Shown: positions 7,569-17,286 of the stretch, piece by piece
Position numbering within the stretch: position 1 is the stretch's first letter
Layout: every line of letters begins with the position of its first letter
Assembly: GCA_022791875.1 (NCBI GenBank)
Contig: JAAVZX010000024.1
Location: 186,001 to 250,000 of the forward strand
Length of the DNA: 64,000 nucleotides
Origin: Oscillibacter sp.
Lineage (GTDB): Bacteria; Bacillota; Clostridia; Oscillospirales; Oscillospiraceae
Reading direction: 5' to 3'
The notes under the pieces: generated by a model
Seen by the model: the letters and a program-made list of their open reading frames with translations, nothing else
What the model was told of the DNA's origin: nothing
Database searches by the model: none
Made by a program: the position numbers and the translations under genes

Positions 7569-8501
7569 TCACAGATTATACAGCACCTTCGCCAAGGCAA
7601 TGTAAAGCCGGTCGCGCTCGCGGATAGCCTCGTCGGCCTTGTTGCCGGAGTAGTCGTAGAAGCCGGCGCCGGTTTTGACGCCGTAGCGGCCCTGGGAGAC
7701 GAGGTCTTCGAGGATGGGGTGGCCGTCGGTGCGGTTGCAGAGGGAGCCGAAGAGGTACTTGTTGACGCGGTTGAAGGAGTCGACGCCGTTGAAGTCGCAG
7801 ACGCCGAAGAGGCCGACGGCGGCGTAGCGGAGGCCCAGGCCGCCCTTCCAGACTGTGTCGATGTCCTCGATGGTGGCGACGCCGTTTTCGACGAGGTAGA
7901 GGGCCTCACGTAAGATGGCGTACTGGAGGCGGTTGATGAGGAAGCCGTTGATGTCCTTGCGGACCATGACGGGCTGCTTGCCCAGGTCCTTTACAAGCTC
8001 GTACATCTCCTGGGCGCGGGCGGGGTCGGTCTTCTCGCCGCAGATGATCTCGCACAGAGGCAGCAGGTGGGGCGGATTGAGCCAGTGTTGGCCCATGAAG
8101 CGCTCGGGTTTGTGGATGGGCTTCGCGATTTCGGTGATCAGGAGGCCGCTGGTATTGCTGGCCAGAAGGGCGTCTTCGGGGGCCAGGCGGCTGGCCCACT
8201 CCCAGAAAGCGTGCTTCTCGTCCATCTGCTCCACGATGGTCTCCAGAAGCAGATCGCACTCCCGCATAACTTCCTTATCGGTGGTGTACGTAATGAGCCC
8301 AAGCAGCTCCTGCGACTTCTCCGCAGAAATCAGCTCCGACTTGATCATCCCCTCCTGATTCAGAGCGATCAAATTCTTAGCCCGCTCCAACCCGGACTCC
8401 GACCGATTCCAGACGGTAGTCCTCCACCCCGCCTGCGCATAAACCTGCGCAAAGGAAGCCCCCATAATCCCCGCGCCCGCAATCACAACATGCTTACTCA
8501 T
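7569..8501 (-). CDS. 3-hydroxyacyl-CoA dehydrogenase (3-hydroxybutyryl-CoA dehydrogenase-like)
   Basis: About 310 residues. The N-terminal Rossmann domain has GAGIMG (residues 8-13) for NAD(P). SNTSGL, HWLNPPHLLPLCEII and the C-terminal helical domain (DINGFLINRLQYAILREAL) are family hallmarks; the catalytic His sits in GQHWLNPP. It converts 3-hydroxyacyl-CoA to 3-oxoacyl-CoA, or the reverse in butyrate formation. Start chosen at MSKHVVIAG, with AAAGGA upstream. It stands alone between repeats A4 and B3, so it is likely monocistronic. 'Hydroxybutyryl' specificity is inferred. Confidence 0.88.
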   Translation of the reverse strand: MSKHVVIAGAGIMGASFAQVYAQAGWRTTVWNRSESGLERAKNLIALNQEGMIKSELISAEKSQELLGLITYTTDKEVMRECDLLLETIVEQMDEKHAFWEWASRLAPEDALLASNTSGLLITEIAKPIHKPERFMGQHWLNPPHLLPLCEIICGEKTDPARAQEMYELVKDLGKQPVMVRKDINGFLINRLQYAILREALYLVENGVATIEDIDTVWKGGLGLRYAAVGLFGVCDFNGVDSFNRVNKYLFGSLCNRTDGHPILEDLVSQGRYGVKTGAGFYDYSGNKADEAIRERDRLYIALAKVLYNL

Positions 8502-8592
8502 AAACGAATCCCTGTCCTTTCCAATTTTTGTGGGAGATACCAAAATCATCATACCATACGCCTGGTTTTTTGTAAAGTCCCCTGCTGCGTTG

Positions 8593-8686
8593 GACGAGGG
8601 ACGGGGGGCCTCCGGCGGCCAGAGGGCTTTGCCCTCTGGACTCCCACCAGGGAGGCACGCGCCTCCCTGGACCCTGGCAGATCGGG
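8593..8686 (+). repeat. Family B repeat copy B3
   Basis: Head GGGGGGCCTCCGGCGG, hairpin CCAGAGGGC/GCCCTCTGG (8619-8639), hairpin CCAGGGAGGC/GCCTCCCTGG (8647-8670), tail ACCCTGGCAGATCGGG. It lies between two minus-strand genes. Confidence 0.85.
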
Positions 8687-8712
8687 CTTTGTTGTTGGGG
8701 GTTGCTCCTTTT

Positions 8713-11409
8713 TCAGGCTTCTGCTTCGCGGAGGCGTTCTACGATGGTGTGCTTGGAGATGGCTTGGCAGGTGAGGAGGGGGACCGCTGCGCCCAGAAGC
8801 AGGAAGAAGGGGAGCATGATTACGATGGGGAGAACGGTCAGGTGGTAGGAGAAGAACCAGAACAGGCTGTTGACCGTGTCGCCCAGAAAGGGGCCCAGGC
8901 ATACCGTCATGACCAGGGACGCCAGGAGGGCTAAGAGCGTGTAGTACAGGCCCTCGCAGACCAGCATCGTTTTGAGCTGCTTCCCCGTCATGCCTACGGA
9001 TTGCAGAACCGCCAGCTCACGCTTCCGGGCCAGAATGCCCGTCAGAACCGCGTTGCCGAAGTTCAGCACGCCTACCAGGCCCACAATGAAGCTCAGTGCA
9101 CCGCCCACAATGTAGAACATGTTCCGGAATTCCTCGAACTCTGCCACGTAGTTGGTGCGGCTCTCGTAGTTGTAAAGGGTCTGGACGTTCTCTGTGTAGT
9201 CCGCCAGAAACGCCTCCATCTCCGGCTCCAGCTCGTCGGTGGTGTTGAAGCACCAGTGCATCACGGAATCCGTGCCCGTGAAGTCCTTGAAGACCTCCGC
9301 GTTCAGGACGTATTGGTCCGCGCCGTAGAAGCGGTAGTTGACGGTCTGCCGGACCAGCACCAGGGCGCAGACGGTGAAGGTCTGATCCTCGTATTCCACA
9401 GGGCGGGAGGCGTAGTGCCGGGGGTCCTGGCTGTCATATACGGCGTCGATGTCGTCGATGATCTCGCCGTTGTCGGTGTAATAGTATTCCATTTTATCCA
9501 CGCGGCGCAAGGTGACGGTGTCGCCCACCTTCGCCCAGTGGGAGTCCATGTAGGGCACGCTGTAGTCGTTTTCTATCAGCACGGCGGCAATGGCCTTCTG
9601 ATTTGGGTCGTAGAGGGCGGAGATGTCCCCTTCCACCACGGTGAGCAGGTCCAGAGGAAAGTCTTCCATACCATAGATTTTCGCGCGGTCCATCAGGAAA
9701 CCCTCGTCGTTCCGCACGGCCTCTTTGACCGACTGTTCCACAATCTCCGGCGGGTTCCAGGCCCCGACGCTCTGCCTGTACCAGTCCTCCGGGACAAACT
9801 GCTGCACGTTGCTGACCTGGCCGTAGGTCCGGCCGCTCTCCGTGATGCCCGCGCCGCCTTGTTCGGCCACTTCCGCGATGATTTCCTCCGGGAGGGCGTC
9901 GTCGGCGGAGCGGAACATCAGGGAGGTGTTGAAATAGTTGGCATCGCCCAGAATGAAGTCCACGTCGGCGTTTCGGGTGAGGTACTTGTTCAGGTCGAAG
10001 CCGCTGGCGAAGGTATAGGTCATGGTGGCCAGGACCACGGCCAGGGTCAGGGAGAGGACGGTCACGACGGTTTTGCCCCTGCTGCGGCCCAGGTTCGCCC
10101 AGGCCATGCGGGACAGGGACGCGCCGCTCTGAGCCCTGCGGAGTTTTGGACGCTTCCCGTTTTTCTGCGTACCGCCCTCGGTGCAGCGCACCGCCTCCAC
10201 GGGGGAGACCTTCGCCGCCATCCGCCCCGGCCTTGCGCAGGAGAGGAAGACCGTCACCAGGGAGAACAGCGCCGCCCCGGCGAAAATCACCGGGTGGAAG
10301 GTGACAACGAAGTGCCCGTAGTCCATGCGGTCCAGGATGAGGGAGGACATGCGGGTGCCGATGAGGAAGCCCAGGAGCAGGCCGAAGGGGATGCCGATCA
10401 GGCTGAGAAGCAGGGCCTGCTGGCGGACGATGCGCTTGATCTGCCGCCCCGTGGTGCCGATGGTTTTTAGCAGGCCGTAGAAGCGGATGTCGTTGGTGAC
10501 GGAGATCTGGAAGATGTTGTAGATGATCAGGTAGCCGGTGAAGACAATCAGAAGGGTCAGGAGGATGATGGTCATGATTGCGCCGGCGTCCATGGCCTGG
10601 GCGAACTTGGCCCCAGTGTAGCCCCAGTTGACGCCGATGCCGATATAGTTGTCCGCCATGTGGTCCTCGGACTGATAGCTACGGGCTTCCAGAATGGCGT
10701 TCAGGTCTTCCTTGATGTGCATGGCGTCCTTGAGCATCACGTCCAGGCCCCATTTCCCGGTGAGGGAGTTGGGGTCGCCGCTGCCCAGGGCGCAGAGTTC
10801 CTCCGCGGCGGAGCGGGGGACGAGAATGTGGCTGGCGACGTTCGCCGCGTCATACTCCCACCAGCCGCAGAGGGTGAAGGTCCGGGTGACGGGGATGGGA
10901 TGGGCTGTCAGGTCGTCCAGGTTGAAGGTGACGGTGAACTCCGCGCCGATCTCCGGCTCGATGCCCAGGAGGGCCAGGACACGGGTGTCTGTCGCGGCCT
11001 GGTTGGTCCCTTCCTCGGGGTACGCGCCCTCTATGGGGATGCAGAAGCTGTGGGCCGCGTTGGCGGGCTCCTTGTAGCTTACTTCCACGTGGGACTTGCT
11101 GAAGGGCGGCTCGACGGGCATTCCCACCATGAGGCGCGCGCCGCTCTCCTGAATGAGGGGATCGGCCCGCAGGTCCTCCACCTGCTCCCAGGTGAGGGCT
11201 TTGAAGGTGCCGTGGAAGTCCCCGCCCACCTGGCGAAAATTCTCCTGCTGGTAGGATGTGTTCAGGGACACGGCGGTGGTGAACAGGGAGGTGAAAAGGA
11301 CGGTGGTGAGGGCAATGGCCAGGACGGCCACGATGTTCCGGGTCTTGGCCGCGGCCATGGAGCGGAGGCCCAGGCGGCGGATGCAGCCCTTGTTGGCGAC
11401 GTTCAGCAT
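8713..11409 (-). CDS. FtsX-like ABC transporter permease
   Basis: About 898 residues in two MacB/FtsX-like halves. There is one transmembrane segment near the N-terminus (about 22-45), a large extracellular part (about 46-280), a cluster of segments (about 280-400), a second single segment (about 450-475), another extracellular part, then the last cluster (about 770-890). Members export peptides or lipoproteins or act as antibiotic sensors. The ATG at 11409 follows GGTGAGGG; a GTG at 11418 overlaps the ATPase stop. It forms one locus with the ATPase and two-component pair upstream. BceB-type detoxification is plausible but not proven. Confidence 0.88.
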   Translation of the reverse strand: MLNVANKGCIRRLGLRSMAAAKTRNIVAVLAIALTTVLFTSLFTTAVSLNTSYQQENFRQVGGDFHGTFKALTWEQVEDLRADPLIQESGARLMVGMPVEPPFSKSHVEVSYKEPANAAHSFCIPIEGAYPEEGTNQAATDTRVLALLGIEPEIGAEFTVTFNLDDLTAHPIPVTRTFTLCGWWEYDAANVASHILVPRSAAEELCALGSGDPNSLTGKWGLDVMLKDAMHIKEDLNAILEARSYQSEDHMADNYIGIGVNWGYTGAKFAQAMDAGAIMTIILLTLLIVFTGYLIIYNIFQISVTNDIRFYGLLKTIGTTGRQIKRIVRQQALLLSLIGIPFGLLLGFLIGTRMSSLILDRMDYGHFVVTFHPVIFAGAALFSLVTVFLSCARPGRMAAKVSPVEAVRCTEGGTQKNGKRPKLRRAQSGASLSRMAWANLGRSRGKTVVTVLSLTLAVVLATMTYTFASGFDLNKYLTRNADVDFILGDANYFNTSLMFRSADDALPEEIIAEVAEQGGAGITESGRTYGQVSNVQQFVPEDWYRQSVGAWNPPEIVEQSVKEAVRNDEGFLMDRAKIYGMEDFPLDLLTVVEGDISALYDPNQKAIAAVLIENDYSVPYMDSHWAKVGDTVTLRRVDKMEYYYTDNGEIIDDIDAVYDSQDPRHYASRPVEYEDQTFTVCALVLVRQTVNYRFYGADQYVLNAEVFKDFTGTDSVMHWCFNTTDELEPEMEAFLADYTENVQTLYNYESRTNYVAEFEEFRNMFYIVGGALSFIVGLVGVLNFGNAVLTGILARKRELAVLQSVGMTGKQLKTMLVCEGLYYTLLALLASLVMTVCLGPFLGDTVNSLFWFFSYHLTVLPIVIMLPFFLLLGAAVPLLTCQAISKHTIVERLREAEA

Positions 11410-11414
11410 GGCCC

Positions 11415-12101
11415 TCACCCCCGATCCGCGGCGTGGGCGGAACGGACCCGCCCGTCCTCAATGCGGATGATCCGCCCCGCCGTCTGGGCGATCTCCTCGT
11501 TGTGGGTGATCATCACGATGGTCTGCGTAAACTTCTGGCTGGTGACCTTCAGGAGGCCCATGACGTCCTGGCTGGTGCGGGAGTCCAGGTTGCCCGTCGG
11601 CTCGTCGGCCAGGATGATGGCGGGCTTCGCCGCCAGGGCGCGGGCAATCGCCACACGCTGCTGCTGTCCGCCGGAGAGGTTCGAGGGGAGGTTTTGCAGC
11701 TTCTTCTCCAGACCCAAAGTCTCGATGATCTGCCCGATGTAGGCTTTGTCGGGCCGCTGGCCGTCCAGCTGGATGGGGAGAACGATGTTCTCGTAGACGT
11801 TCAGCACGGGGACCAGGTTGTAGTTCTGGAAGACGAAGCCGATCTTGCGGCGGCGGAAGATGGTGAGGGCCTCGTCCTTAAAAGAGAAGATGTTCCGCCC
11901 GTCCACGAAGACCTCGCCGGAGGTGGGGCGGTCCAGGCCCCCCAGCATGTGGAGCAGGGTGGACTTGCCGGAGCCGGAGGTGCCTACCACGGCCAGAAAT
12001 TCCCCCTTCTCCACCTGAATGTCCACGCCGTCCAGGGCCCGGACCTCCGCTTCGCCGCTGCCGTAGATTTTCCGCAGGTTTTTCGTCTCTAAAATCGTCA
12101 T
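11415..12101 (-). CDS. ABC transporter ATP-binding protein (MacB/BceA type)
   Basis: About 228 residues. Walker [10 protein letters not shown] (40-48), Q-loop FQNYNL (91-96), signature LSGGQ (142-146), Walker B IILADEP (162-168), H-loop MITHN. This is the LolD/MacB/BceA subfamily that energises FtsX-like permeases. The ATG at 12101 lies 9 bases from GGAGGT; a TTG at 12107 is too close to that site. The permease follows within a few bases, so the two are cotranscribed. Confidence 0.94.
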   Translation of the reverse strand: MTILETKNLRKIYGSGEAEVRALDGVDIQVEKGEFLAVVGTSGSGKSTLLHMLGGLDRPTSGEVFVDGRNIFSFKDEALTIFRRRKIGFVFQNYNLVPVLNVYENIVLPIQLDGQRPDKAYIGQIIETLGLEKKLQNLPSNLSGGQQQRVAIARALAAKPAIILADEPTGNLDSRTSQDVMGLLKVTSQKFTQTIVMITHNEEIAQTAGRIIRIEDGRVRSAHAADRG

Positions 12102-12218
12102 TTCCAATGTACCTCCATAAGGAAAAGTCTGTACTGCCTTTCGACAATACAGACTATAGCACCGAATTCTTTCCAGATTCTTTCTGAAATCTAACAGTTC
12201 TGAAAGATTTCCGCGCAG

Positions 12219-13103
12219 TCACCTGGGCAGAAACAGGGAGAACCGCGCCCCGTGGCCGGGTTTGGAGGACACCTTCACATATCCGCCCTGCCCCTCGGCG
12301 ATCTGCCGTGCGAGGCACAGCCCTACCCCGACGCCCTCCGCCTGGCTGGCCCCGGCCCCGCGGTAAAAACGCTGGAAGACCTTCCCTAGCTCTTCCTCCG
12401 GGATGCCCGGCCCTGTGTCCTCCACGTCGATGCGGGTGAACAGCTCGTAGGCCCTGGCGGAGACGGTGACGCGGCCTGACGGGGTGTATTTCACCGCGTT
12501 GTCGATCAGGCAGCATACGGCTTCCTCCGTCCACTTGGGGTCGAAGACCGCCTCCGCGTCCGCCGCCCCCAGGGACAGCGCAAGCCCCTTTTCCTCGGCA
12601 CGGGGCCGGAACTGGGCCGCGGCCTTTTCCAGCACCTCCCGCACAGACCCCGCCTCCGGGTGCAGGACCAGCATCCCCGCCTCCAGGCGGGAGATTTTCA
12701 CCAGGGCGTCAATCAGGGACTGGAGCTTCCGCACCTGGGCCTCCAGGGCCTCCGTCATGGCCCCCTGCTCGTCCAGGAGCTGGGTGTAGAGAAGGAGGTT
12801 CGCCAGGGGCGTTTTGGTCTGGTGGGAGATGTCGGCGATGAGGCGCTTGATTTTGTCCCGTTCCTCCCGAAGGCTGAGGGCGGAGACGGAGGCGGCGGAG
12901 ATGAAATGGGCAAATTTCGCCTCCAGGGCGGAGAGCAAACCCTCGTTGAACGCTTCTTCCCGGAACTCGCCCCGGATGGCGTCTTCCAGCATCCGGTTCA
13001 GGCGCAGGAGGGTGCGCCGCGTCCGGTGCCAGAGTACGAACGCGGCCCCCAGGGCCGTCAGGGCGATCAGCGCCGCCAGGGCGCAGAATGCGGGGGCCGT
13101 CAT
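12219..13103 (-). CDS. Sensor histidine kinase
   Basis: 294 residues. One N-terminal transmembrane segment (about 5-26), then a linker and a DHp domain with phospho-acceptor His94 in DISHQTKTPL. The ATPase domain has a complete N box (CLIDNAVKYTPSGR), G1 (DTGPGIPEEELGKVFQRF) and G2 (GVGLCLARQI). It overlaps the response regulator stop by 4 bases (ATGA), so it is translationally coupled. With almost no extracellular loop, it may sense through the nearby permease (inference). Confidence 0.93.
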   Translation of the reverse strand: MTAPAFCALAALIALTALGAAFVLWHRTRRTLLRLNRMLEDAIRGEFREEAFNEGLLSALEAKFAHFISAASVSALSLREERDKIKRLIADISHQTKTPLANLLLYTQLLDEQGAMTEALEAQVRKLQSLIDALVKISRLEAGMLVLHPEAGSVREVLEKAAAQFRPRAEEKGLALSLGAADAEAVFDPKWTEEAVCCLIDNAVKYTPSGRVTVSARAYELFTRIDVEDTGPGIPEEELGKVFQRFYRGAGASQAEGVGVGLCLARQIAEGQGGYVKVSSKPGHGARFSLFLPR

Positions 13104-13792
13104 GGGGCCTCCTTCGGGGCGGAGGCCCAGGTGTAGCCCAGGCCGTAGACGGTTTTGAGGAAGCGGGGGCGGGAGGGAACGGCCTCCAGCTTGTCCCGCA
13201 GGCGCTTCATGGTGACGGAGAGGGCGTTTTCGTCCACGTACTCCGCGCCGTCGGTCCACACGCGGTCCACCAGGGCGGCGCGGGTCATGGTGCGCCCCCG
13301 GTTCTCCACCAGGACGCGCAGCAGCTTCTGCTCCGTTTTGCTCAGCTCCACCAGCCGCCCGTCGCGGCGGAACTCCATGCGCTCGAAGTCGAAGGAGAAG
13401 TTTTCGATCTCCACCGGACCGCCCTGGGAGGGCGCGCCGCGCCGGAGCTGGGCGTTGACGCGGGCGCGGAGGACGGCGAGGGAGAAGGGCTTTGTCACGT
13501 AGTCGTCGGCTCCGGACTCCAGGCCAGCTACGATGTCGGTTTCCATGTCGTTGGCGGTGAGGAGGATGACGGGGACGGCGGAGGTCTGGCGGACGGTGCG
13601 CAGGAGGTCCAGGCCGCTTCCGTCGGGGAGGTTGATGTCGAAGATAAGGAGGTCGAAAGTGCCGCTGGCGAGAGCGTTCTGCGCGTCAGCGCAGGAGCGG
13701 CAGAGGGTCAGGATGAGGTCGGGGGATTTGAGGGCGAGGCAGAGGCCGTCGCCGAGGGTGCGGTCGTCTTCTACGATTAGAATGCGTTTCAT
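13100..13792 (-). CDS. OmpR/PhoB-type response regulator
   Basis: About 230 residues. Receiver with EDD (8-10), phosphoacceptor Asp52 (LLIFDINLPDG), Thr and Lys (LLTAND, TKPF); C-terminal winged helix (about 130-225; ELSKTEQKLLRVLVENRGR, VTMKRLRDKLE). The start is ATG 13792 with GGAGGC just upstream; the longer open frame only reads through repeat A5. It is the first gene of the regulator-kinase-ATPase-permease unit, with a 117-base gap between the kinase and ATPase genes that may hold the target promoter. Confidence 0.93.
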   Translation of the reverse strand: MKRILIVEDDRTLGDGLCLALKSPDLILTLCRSCADAQNALASGTFDLLIFDINLPDGSGLDLLRTVRQTSAVPVILLTANDMETDIVAGLESGADDYVTKPFSLAVLRARVNAQLRRGAPSQGGPVEIENFSFDFERMEFRRDGRLVELSKTEQKLLRVLVENRGRTMTRAALVDRVWTDGAEYVDENALSVTMKRLRDKLEAVPSRPRFLKTVYGLGYTWASAPKEAP

Positions 13793-13831
13793 GTGAGCCT
13801 CCGGTATTGGGGGTGCATTTTTGGTTATCGC

Positions 13832-13988
13832 AAAAAATAATCCCTGCGGAACATGGAATGTTCCGCACGCAGGCACATATTCCGGCGCAAAGGCCACAAC
13901 GCCCACCAGATTCGCGTCGAGTTAAAGCTCTTTTCGCTTCCTTTTCTCTCGAGAAAAGGAAGCCGCCGGAGGCCCCCCGTATGCAGGC
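13832..13988 (-). repeat. Family A repeat copy A5
   Basis: Terminal hairpin TGCGGAACAT/ATGTTCCGCA (13845-13867) with an A-rich outer flank (T-rich on the minus strand). It lacks the CACACGG linker motif but keeps ACTCGACGCGAATCTGGTGG-type linker, CTCGAG-centred palindrome and head. It follows the prfC stop directly in sense orientation. Confidence 0.82.
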
Positions 13989-13990
13989 AC

Positions 13991-15571
13991 TTACACGGAT
14001 AGTGCGTCCGCGAGTTCAAGGCCGGGGTTGTGTTTGGTTAGGAAGCCGATGGACCATTCGCCGCCGAAGGCGATTAGGAGACGGCCTTTGAAGTCTTCCA
14101 GGACCGCGGAGCCGGTGCAGAGGATTAGGTCGTCGGGTTTGCAGGGGCAGGCGGAGACCAGGCGGAGGTGGTCGTAGGGGAGGCCCTCCATGCGGAGGTC
14201 TACGCCGTATTCGGATTTCATTCTGTATTGGAAGACGTCGAATTGGAGGGTGCCGACGACGCCTACTACTACTTCTTCCATGCCTGCGCCGGGGAGTTTG
14301 AAAATTTGAATTGCGCCCTCTTGGGCGATTTGCTCCGTGCCTTTGATGAATTGCTTGCGCTTCATGGTGTCTTTGGGGGACACTCTGGTGAAATGTTCCG
14401 GTTCAAAGGTTGGAATGCCTGCGTAGCGGAACTTTTTGCCTGGGATTGTGATCGTGTCGCCGATGGAGAAAACGCCGGGGTCGAAGACGCCGATGATGTC
14501 TCCGGCGTAGGCTTCTTCTACAATTTCGCGTTCCGCGGCCATCATCTGCTGGGGTTGGGAGAGGCGCATTTTGCGGCCTGATTGGACGTGGAAATATTCT
14601 GCGTCGCGCTGGAAACGGCCGGAGCAGATGCGCATGAAGGCCAGGCGGTCCCGGTGGGCCTTGTTCATGTTGGCCTGGATCTTGAAGACGAAGGCGGAGA
14701 AGTCGGGGGAGAAGGCGTCGACTTCGCCTGCGTCTGCGGTGCGGCTCAGGGGGGCGGCAGTCATGCGGAGGAAGGCTTCTAAGAATGGCTCTACGCCGAA
14801 GTTGGTCAGGGCGGAGCCGAAGAAGACGGGGGAGAGGGTGCCCGCGCGGACGGCTTCTAAGTCGAAGTCGCGGCCCGCGCCCAGCAGTTCCACTTCTTCT
14901 TGAAGCTGCTGCCAGCGGGAGGGGCCGATCAGGCCGCCGACGGCGGGGTCGTCCAGGTCCACTTCCGTGGCCTCCGCCTTTTTGGCGTGGCCCTCACCGG
15001 AGAAGAAGAGAATGCGCTGCTTCTCACGGTCGTAGACGCCTTGGAACTCCTTGCCGGAACCAATGGGCCAGTTCATGGGATAGGTGTCGATGCCTAACTC
15101 GGCCTCCACTTCCCCGCAGAGGTCCAGAGGGTCCCGGCTGTCCCGATCCATCTTATTGATGAAGGTGAAAATGGGAATGTGCCGCAAGGCACAGACCCGA
15201 AAGAGCTTCCGCGTCTGCGGCTCCACGCCCTTGGCCGCGTCGATGACCATGACGGCAGAGTCCGCAGCCATGAGCGTCCGATACGTGTCCTCAGAGAAGT
15301 CCTGGTGCCCAGGCGTATCCAGAATATTGACGCAGAACCCGTCATGCTGGAACTGCATCACCGAGGAAGTGACCGAGATCCCGCGCTGCTTCTCAATCTC
15401 CATCCAGTCCGAGGTAGCAGCCCGCGCCCTCTTCCCCTTAACCTCACCCGCCTGCGCAATAGCCCCACCGTAAAGGAGCAGCTTTTCAGTGAGCGTAGTC
15501 TTCCCCGCGTCCGGATGCGAAATAATAGCAAAAGTCCGCCGCCGTGCAATTTCCTGCTGGAGTGTAAGCAT
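13991..15571 (-). CDS. prfC: Peptide chain release factor 3
   Basis: 526 residues, the expected length. This GTPase recycles RF1/RF2 after termination. G1 HPDAGKTT (19-26), G3 DTPGH (85-89), G4 INKMD (138-142); the RF3-specific region NWPIGSGKEFQGVYD follows. The start is MLTLQQE at 15571; the longer open frame runs into repeat A6. The gene stands alone and is flanked on both sides by family A repeats. Confidence 0.96.
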   Translation of the reverse strand: MLTLQQEIARRRTFAIISHPDAGKTTLTEKLLLYGGAIAQAGEVKGKRARAATSDWMEIEKQRGISVTSSVMQFQHDGFCVNILDTPGHQDFSEDTYRTLMAADSAVMVIDAAKGVEPQTRKLFRVCALRHIPIFTFINKMDRDSRDPLDLCGEVEAELGIDTYPMNWPIGSGKEFQGVYDREKQRILFFSGEGHAKKAEATEVDLDDPAVGGLIGPSRWQQLQEEVELLGAGRDFDLEAVRAGTLSPVFFGSALTNFGVEPFLEAFLRMTAAPLSRTADAGEVDAFSPDFSAFVFKIQANMNKAHRDRLAFMRICSGRFQRDAEYFHVQSGRKMRLSQPQQMMAAEREIVEEAYAGDIIGVFDPGVFSIGDTITIPGKKFRYAGIPTFEPEHFTRVSPKDTMKRKQFIKGTEQIAQEGAIQIFKLPGAGMEEVVVGVVGTLQFDVFQYRMKSEYGVDLRMEGLPYDHLRLVSACPCKPDDLILCTGSAVLEDFKGRLLIAFGGEWSIGFLTKHNPGLELADALSV

Positions 15572-15643
15572 GGAGTGTGCCTCCTTGATGGTAGTTTGAG
15601 TCTCTATGATATAATTTCCCGGGAGAAATTGCAAGGGTTTTCT

Positions 15644-15796
15644 GTGCCTCCGGCGGGTTCCTTTTCTCGAGAGAAAAGGAACCGAAAAGAGCTTTAACTC
15701 GACGCGAACCTGGTGGTTGAAGAAGCCTGGCACACGGTAACGAAGCGTTAGCGAGTGGGACCTTCCATTGGCATGGAAGGTCCCACGGGTTTTTTA
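15644..15796 (+). repeat. Family A repeat copy A6
   Basis: Truncated head (TGCCTCCGGCGG), palindrome with CTCGAG core, linker with CACACGGTAACG, terminal hairpin GTGGGACCTTCCAT/ATGGAAGGTCCCAC (15755-15786) followed by GGGTTTTTTA: a textbook intrinsic terminator shape. Confidence 0.85.
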
Positions 15797-15822
15797 TATT
15801 TGTTGACATGTGTTGCGGTGCA

Positions 15823-15851
15823 TTGACACCATAGACGGGCGGTGGTAGAAT
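15823..15851 (+). promoter_or_regulatory. Sigma-A promoter for the 15888 gene
   Basis: TTGACA (15823-15828), 17-base spacer, TAGAAT (15846-15851). A second TTGACA lies at 15803-15808. The start codon follows 36 bases after the -10. Confidence 0.75.
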
Positions 15852-15887
15852 TGGGGGCGGTAAATCTTTGGTTGGAGGGATGCGGTT

Positions 15888-16247
15888 GTGGCAATTGTCA
15901 TTGTTGTTGCTGTGCTTGCTGTAGTGATTATCTCAAGGAGTAAATATCGGAACAGGTCGAACGCGGGCGCGTTCTTCTTCGAGAATGACTGCCTGGTGCT
16001 GAACAGCGGGATTCCATACGCGATCCCTTTTGCTCAGATCGACCGGGTTGAGCTGCAATACAACTCCTGGGAGCTGGAACACCGGCTCTCCTACGGGCTG
16101 TTCGTAAAGGTATTCAAGACGGATGGGAAGACGAGGCGGGTTTTCTACAAAGGATACGGCACCGCAAAGCTGGCGCGGCCCGCAGATATGGAGCGGGCTT
16201 TGAAGGAAAACGGAATCCGCTGTGTCATGGTGGATTCCCAGGACTGA
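15888..16247 (+). CDS. Small membrane-anchored protein with possible PH-like fold
   Basis: 119 residues. An N-terminal transmembrane helix (VAIVIVVAVLAVVIIS, residues 1-16) is followed by a short, mostly beta-type domain (FFENDCLVLNSGIPYAIPFAQIDRVEL, FVKVFKTDGKTRRVFYKGY) reminiscent of bacterial PH-like domains; that match is by eye only. The start is GTG with GGAGGG upstream. The MBL-fold hydrolase follows after 42 bases, probably in one transcript. Confidence 0.65.
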   Translation: MAIVIVVAVLAVVIISRSKYRNRSNAGAFFFENDCLVLNSGIPYAIPFAQIDRVELQYNSWELEHRLSYGLFVKVFKTDGKTRRVFYKGYGTAKLARPADMERALKENGIRCVMVDSQD

Positions 16248-16289
16248 GGATTCCCGGAGACTGCATTTACATAAGGAGGCACAGGCAGT

Positions 16290-17168
16290 ATGTATGAACT
16301 GAGACAGGTTTCGGAGCATTGCTATTACATCCAGAGTCCCGCGAAGATCGGGCTGGTGCGGCTGGAGGGGGACGAGGTGTGCCTCATCGACAGCGGCAGC
16401 GATAAGGACGCAGGGCGGAAAGTCCGCCAGATCCTGGACAAGAACGGCTGGAAGCTGAAAGCCATCTACAACACCCACTCCAACGCCGACCACATCGGCG
16501 GCAACCGCTACCTGCAAAACCAGACCGGCTGCGCCGTCTACGCGCCGGGGATCGAGGCGGCCTTCACCCGCTGGCCCATCCTGGAGCCCTCCTTCCTCTA
16601 CGGGGGCTACCCCTGCAAGGACCTGCGGCACAAGTTCCTCCTGGCCCAGGACAGCGAGGTCCAGGCGCTGACGCCGGATGTCCTGCCTGTGGGCTTCGAG
16701 CTGCTCCCCCTGCCTGGGCACTTCTTCGACATGGCGGGCTTCCGCACACCGGAGGGCGTGGTGTACCTGGCGGACTGCCTGTCCAGCCGGGAGACGCTGG
16801 AGAAGTACCGGATTGGGTTTATCTACGACGTGGCGGCGTACCTGGAGACGCTGGAGGCCGTGAAGGGGATGGAGGCGAAGCTGTTCGTCCCGGCCCACGC
16901 GGAGGCGGCGGAGAGCGTGGCAGAGCTGGCACAGTACAATATTGATACGGTGCATGAGGTGGCAGAGAAAATCCTGGAGCTGTGCAGGGAACCCCTTTGT
17001 TTTGAGGTGATTTTGCAGAGGCTGTTTGCCGGGTACGGGCTGGCGATGAATTTTGAGCAGTATGTTTTGGTGGGGAGCACGGTGCGGTCTTACCTGTCCT
17101 GGCTCCGGGACGCGGGACGGGTGGAGTGTGCGTTTGAGGATAATATGCTGGTTTGGCGGAGGGTGTAG
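16290..17168 (+). CDS. MBL-fold metallo-hydrolase
   Basis: 292 residues. The metallo-beta-lactamase core carries DSG (36-38) and metal motif THSNADHIGG (62-71), then LPLPGHFFDMAG and VYLADCL for the third His and bridging Asp. The usual HxHxDH reads HSNADH, so the second His is Asn. A C-terminal region of about 80 residues looks like a winged-helix addition. Hydrolysis of a thioester or phosphoester is likely; the substrate is unknown. GGAGG lies upstream of the ATG. Confidence 0.85.
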   Translation: MYELRQVSEHCYYIQSPAKIGLVRLEGDEVCLIDSGSDKDAGRKVRQILDKNGWKLKAIYNTHSNADHIGGNRYLQNQTGCAVYAPGIEAAFTRWPILEPSFLYGGYPCKDLRHKFLLAQDSEVQALTPDVLPVGFELLPLPGHFFDMAGFRTPEGVVYLADCLSSRETLEKYRIGFIYDVAAYLETLEAVKGMEAKLFVPAHAEAAESVAELAQYNIDTVHEVAEKILELCREPLCFEVILQRLFAGYGLAMNFEQYVLVGSTVRSYLSWLRDAGRVECAFEDNMLVWRRV

Positions 17169-17275
17169 GGGCGAACCTGCGTGTTCGCCCTGGCAGGCAG
17201 CTGCATCATCCCCAAGAGTGCGGTGGTTGCGGGGGAGGGGCGGACACGCAGGTCCGCCCCTACGGGGTGCATTCC
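17167..17275. repeat. Family C repeat copy C1
   Basis: Two short hairpins, GGGCGAAC/GTTCGCCC (17170-17190 area) and GGGGCGGAC/GTCCGCCCC (about 17238-17261), flanked by TAGGGG and CCCCTACGGGG. They lie directly after the MBL-fold gene stop and share their style with C2. Confidence 0.6.
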
Positions 17276-17286
17276 AGGTGGGTGAT

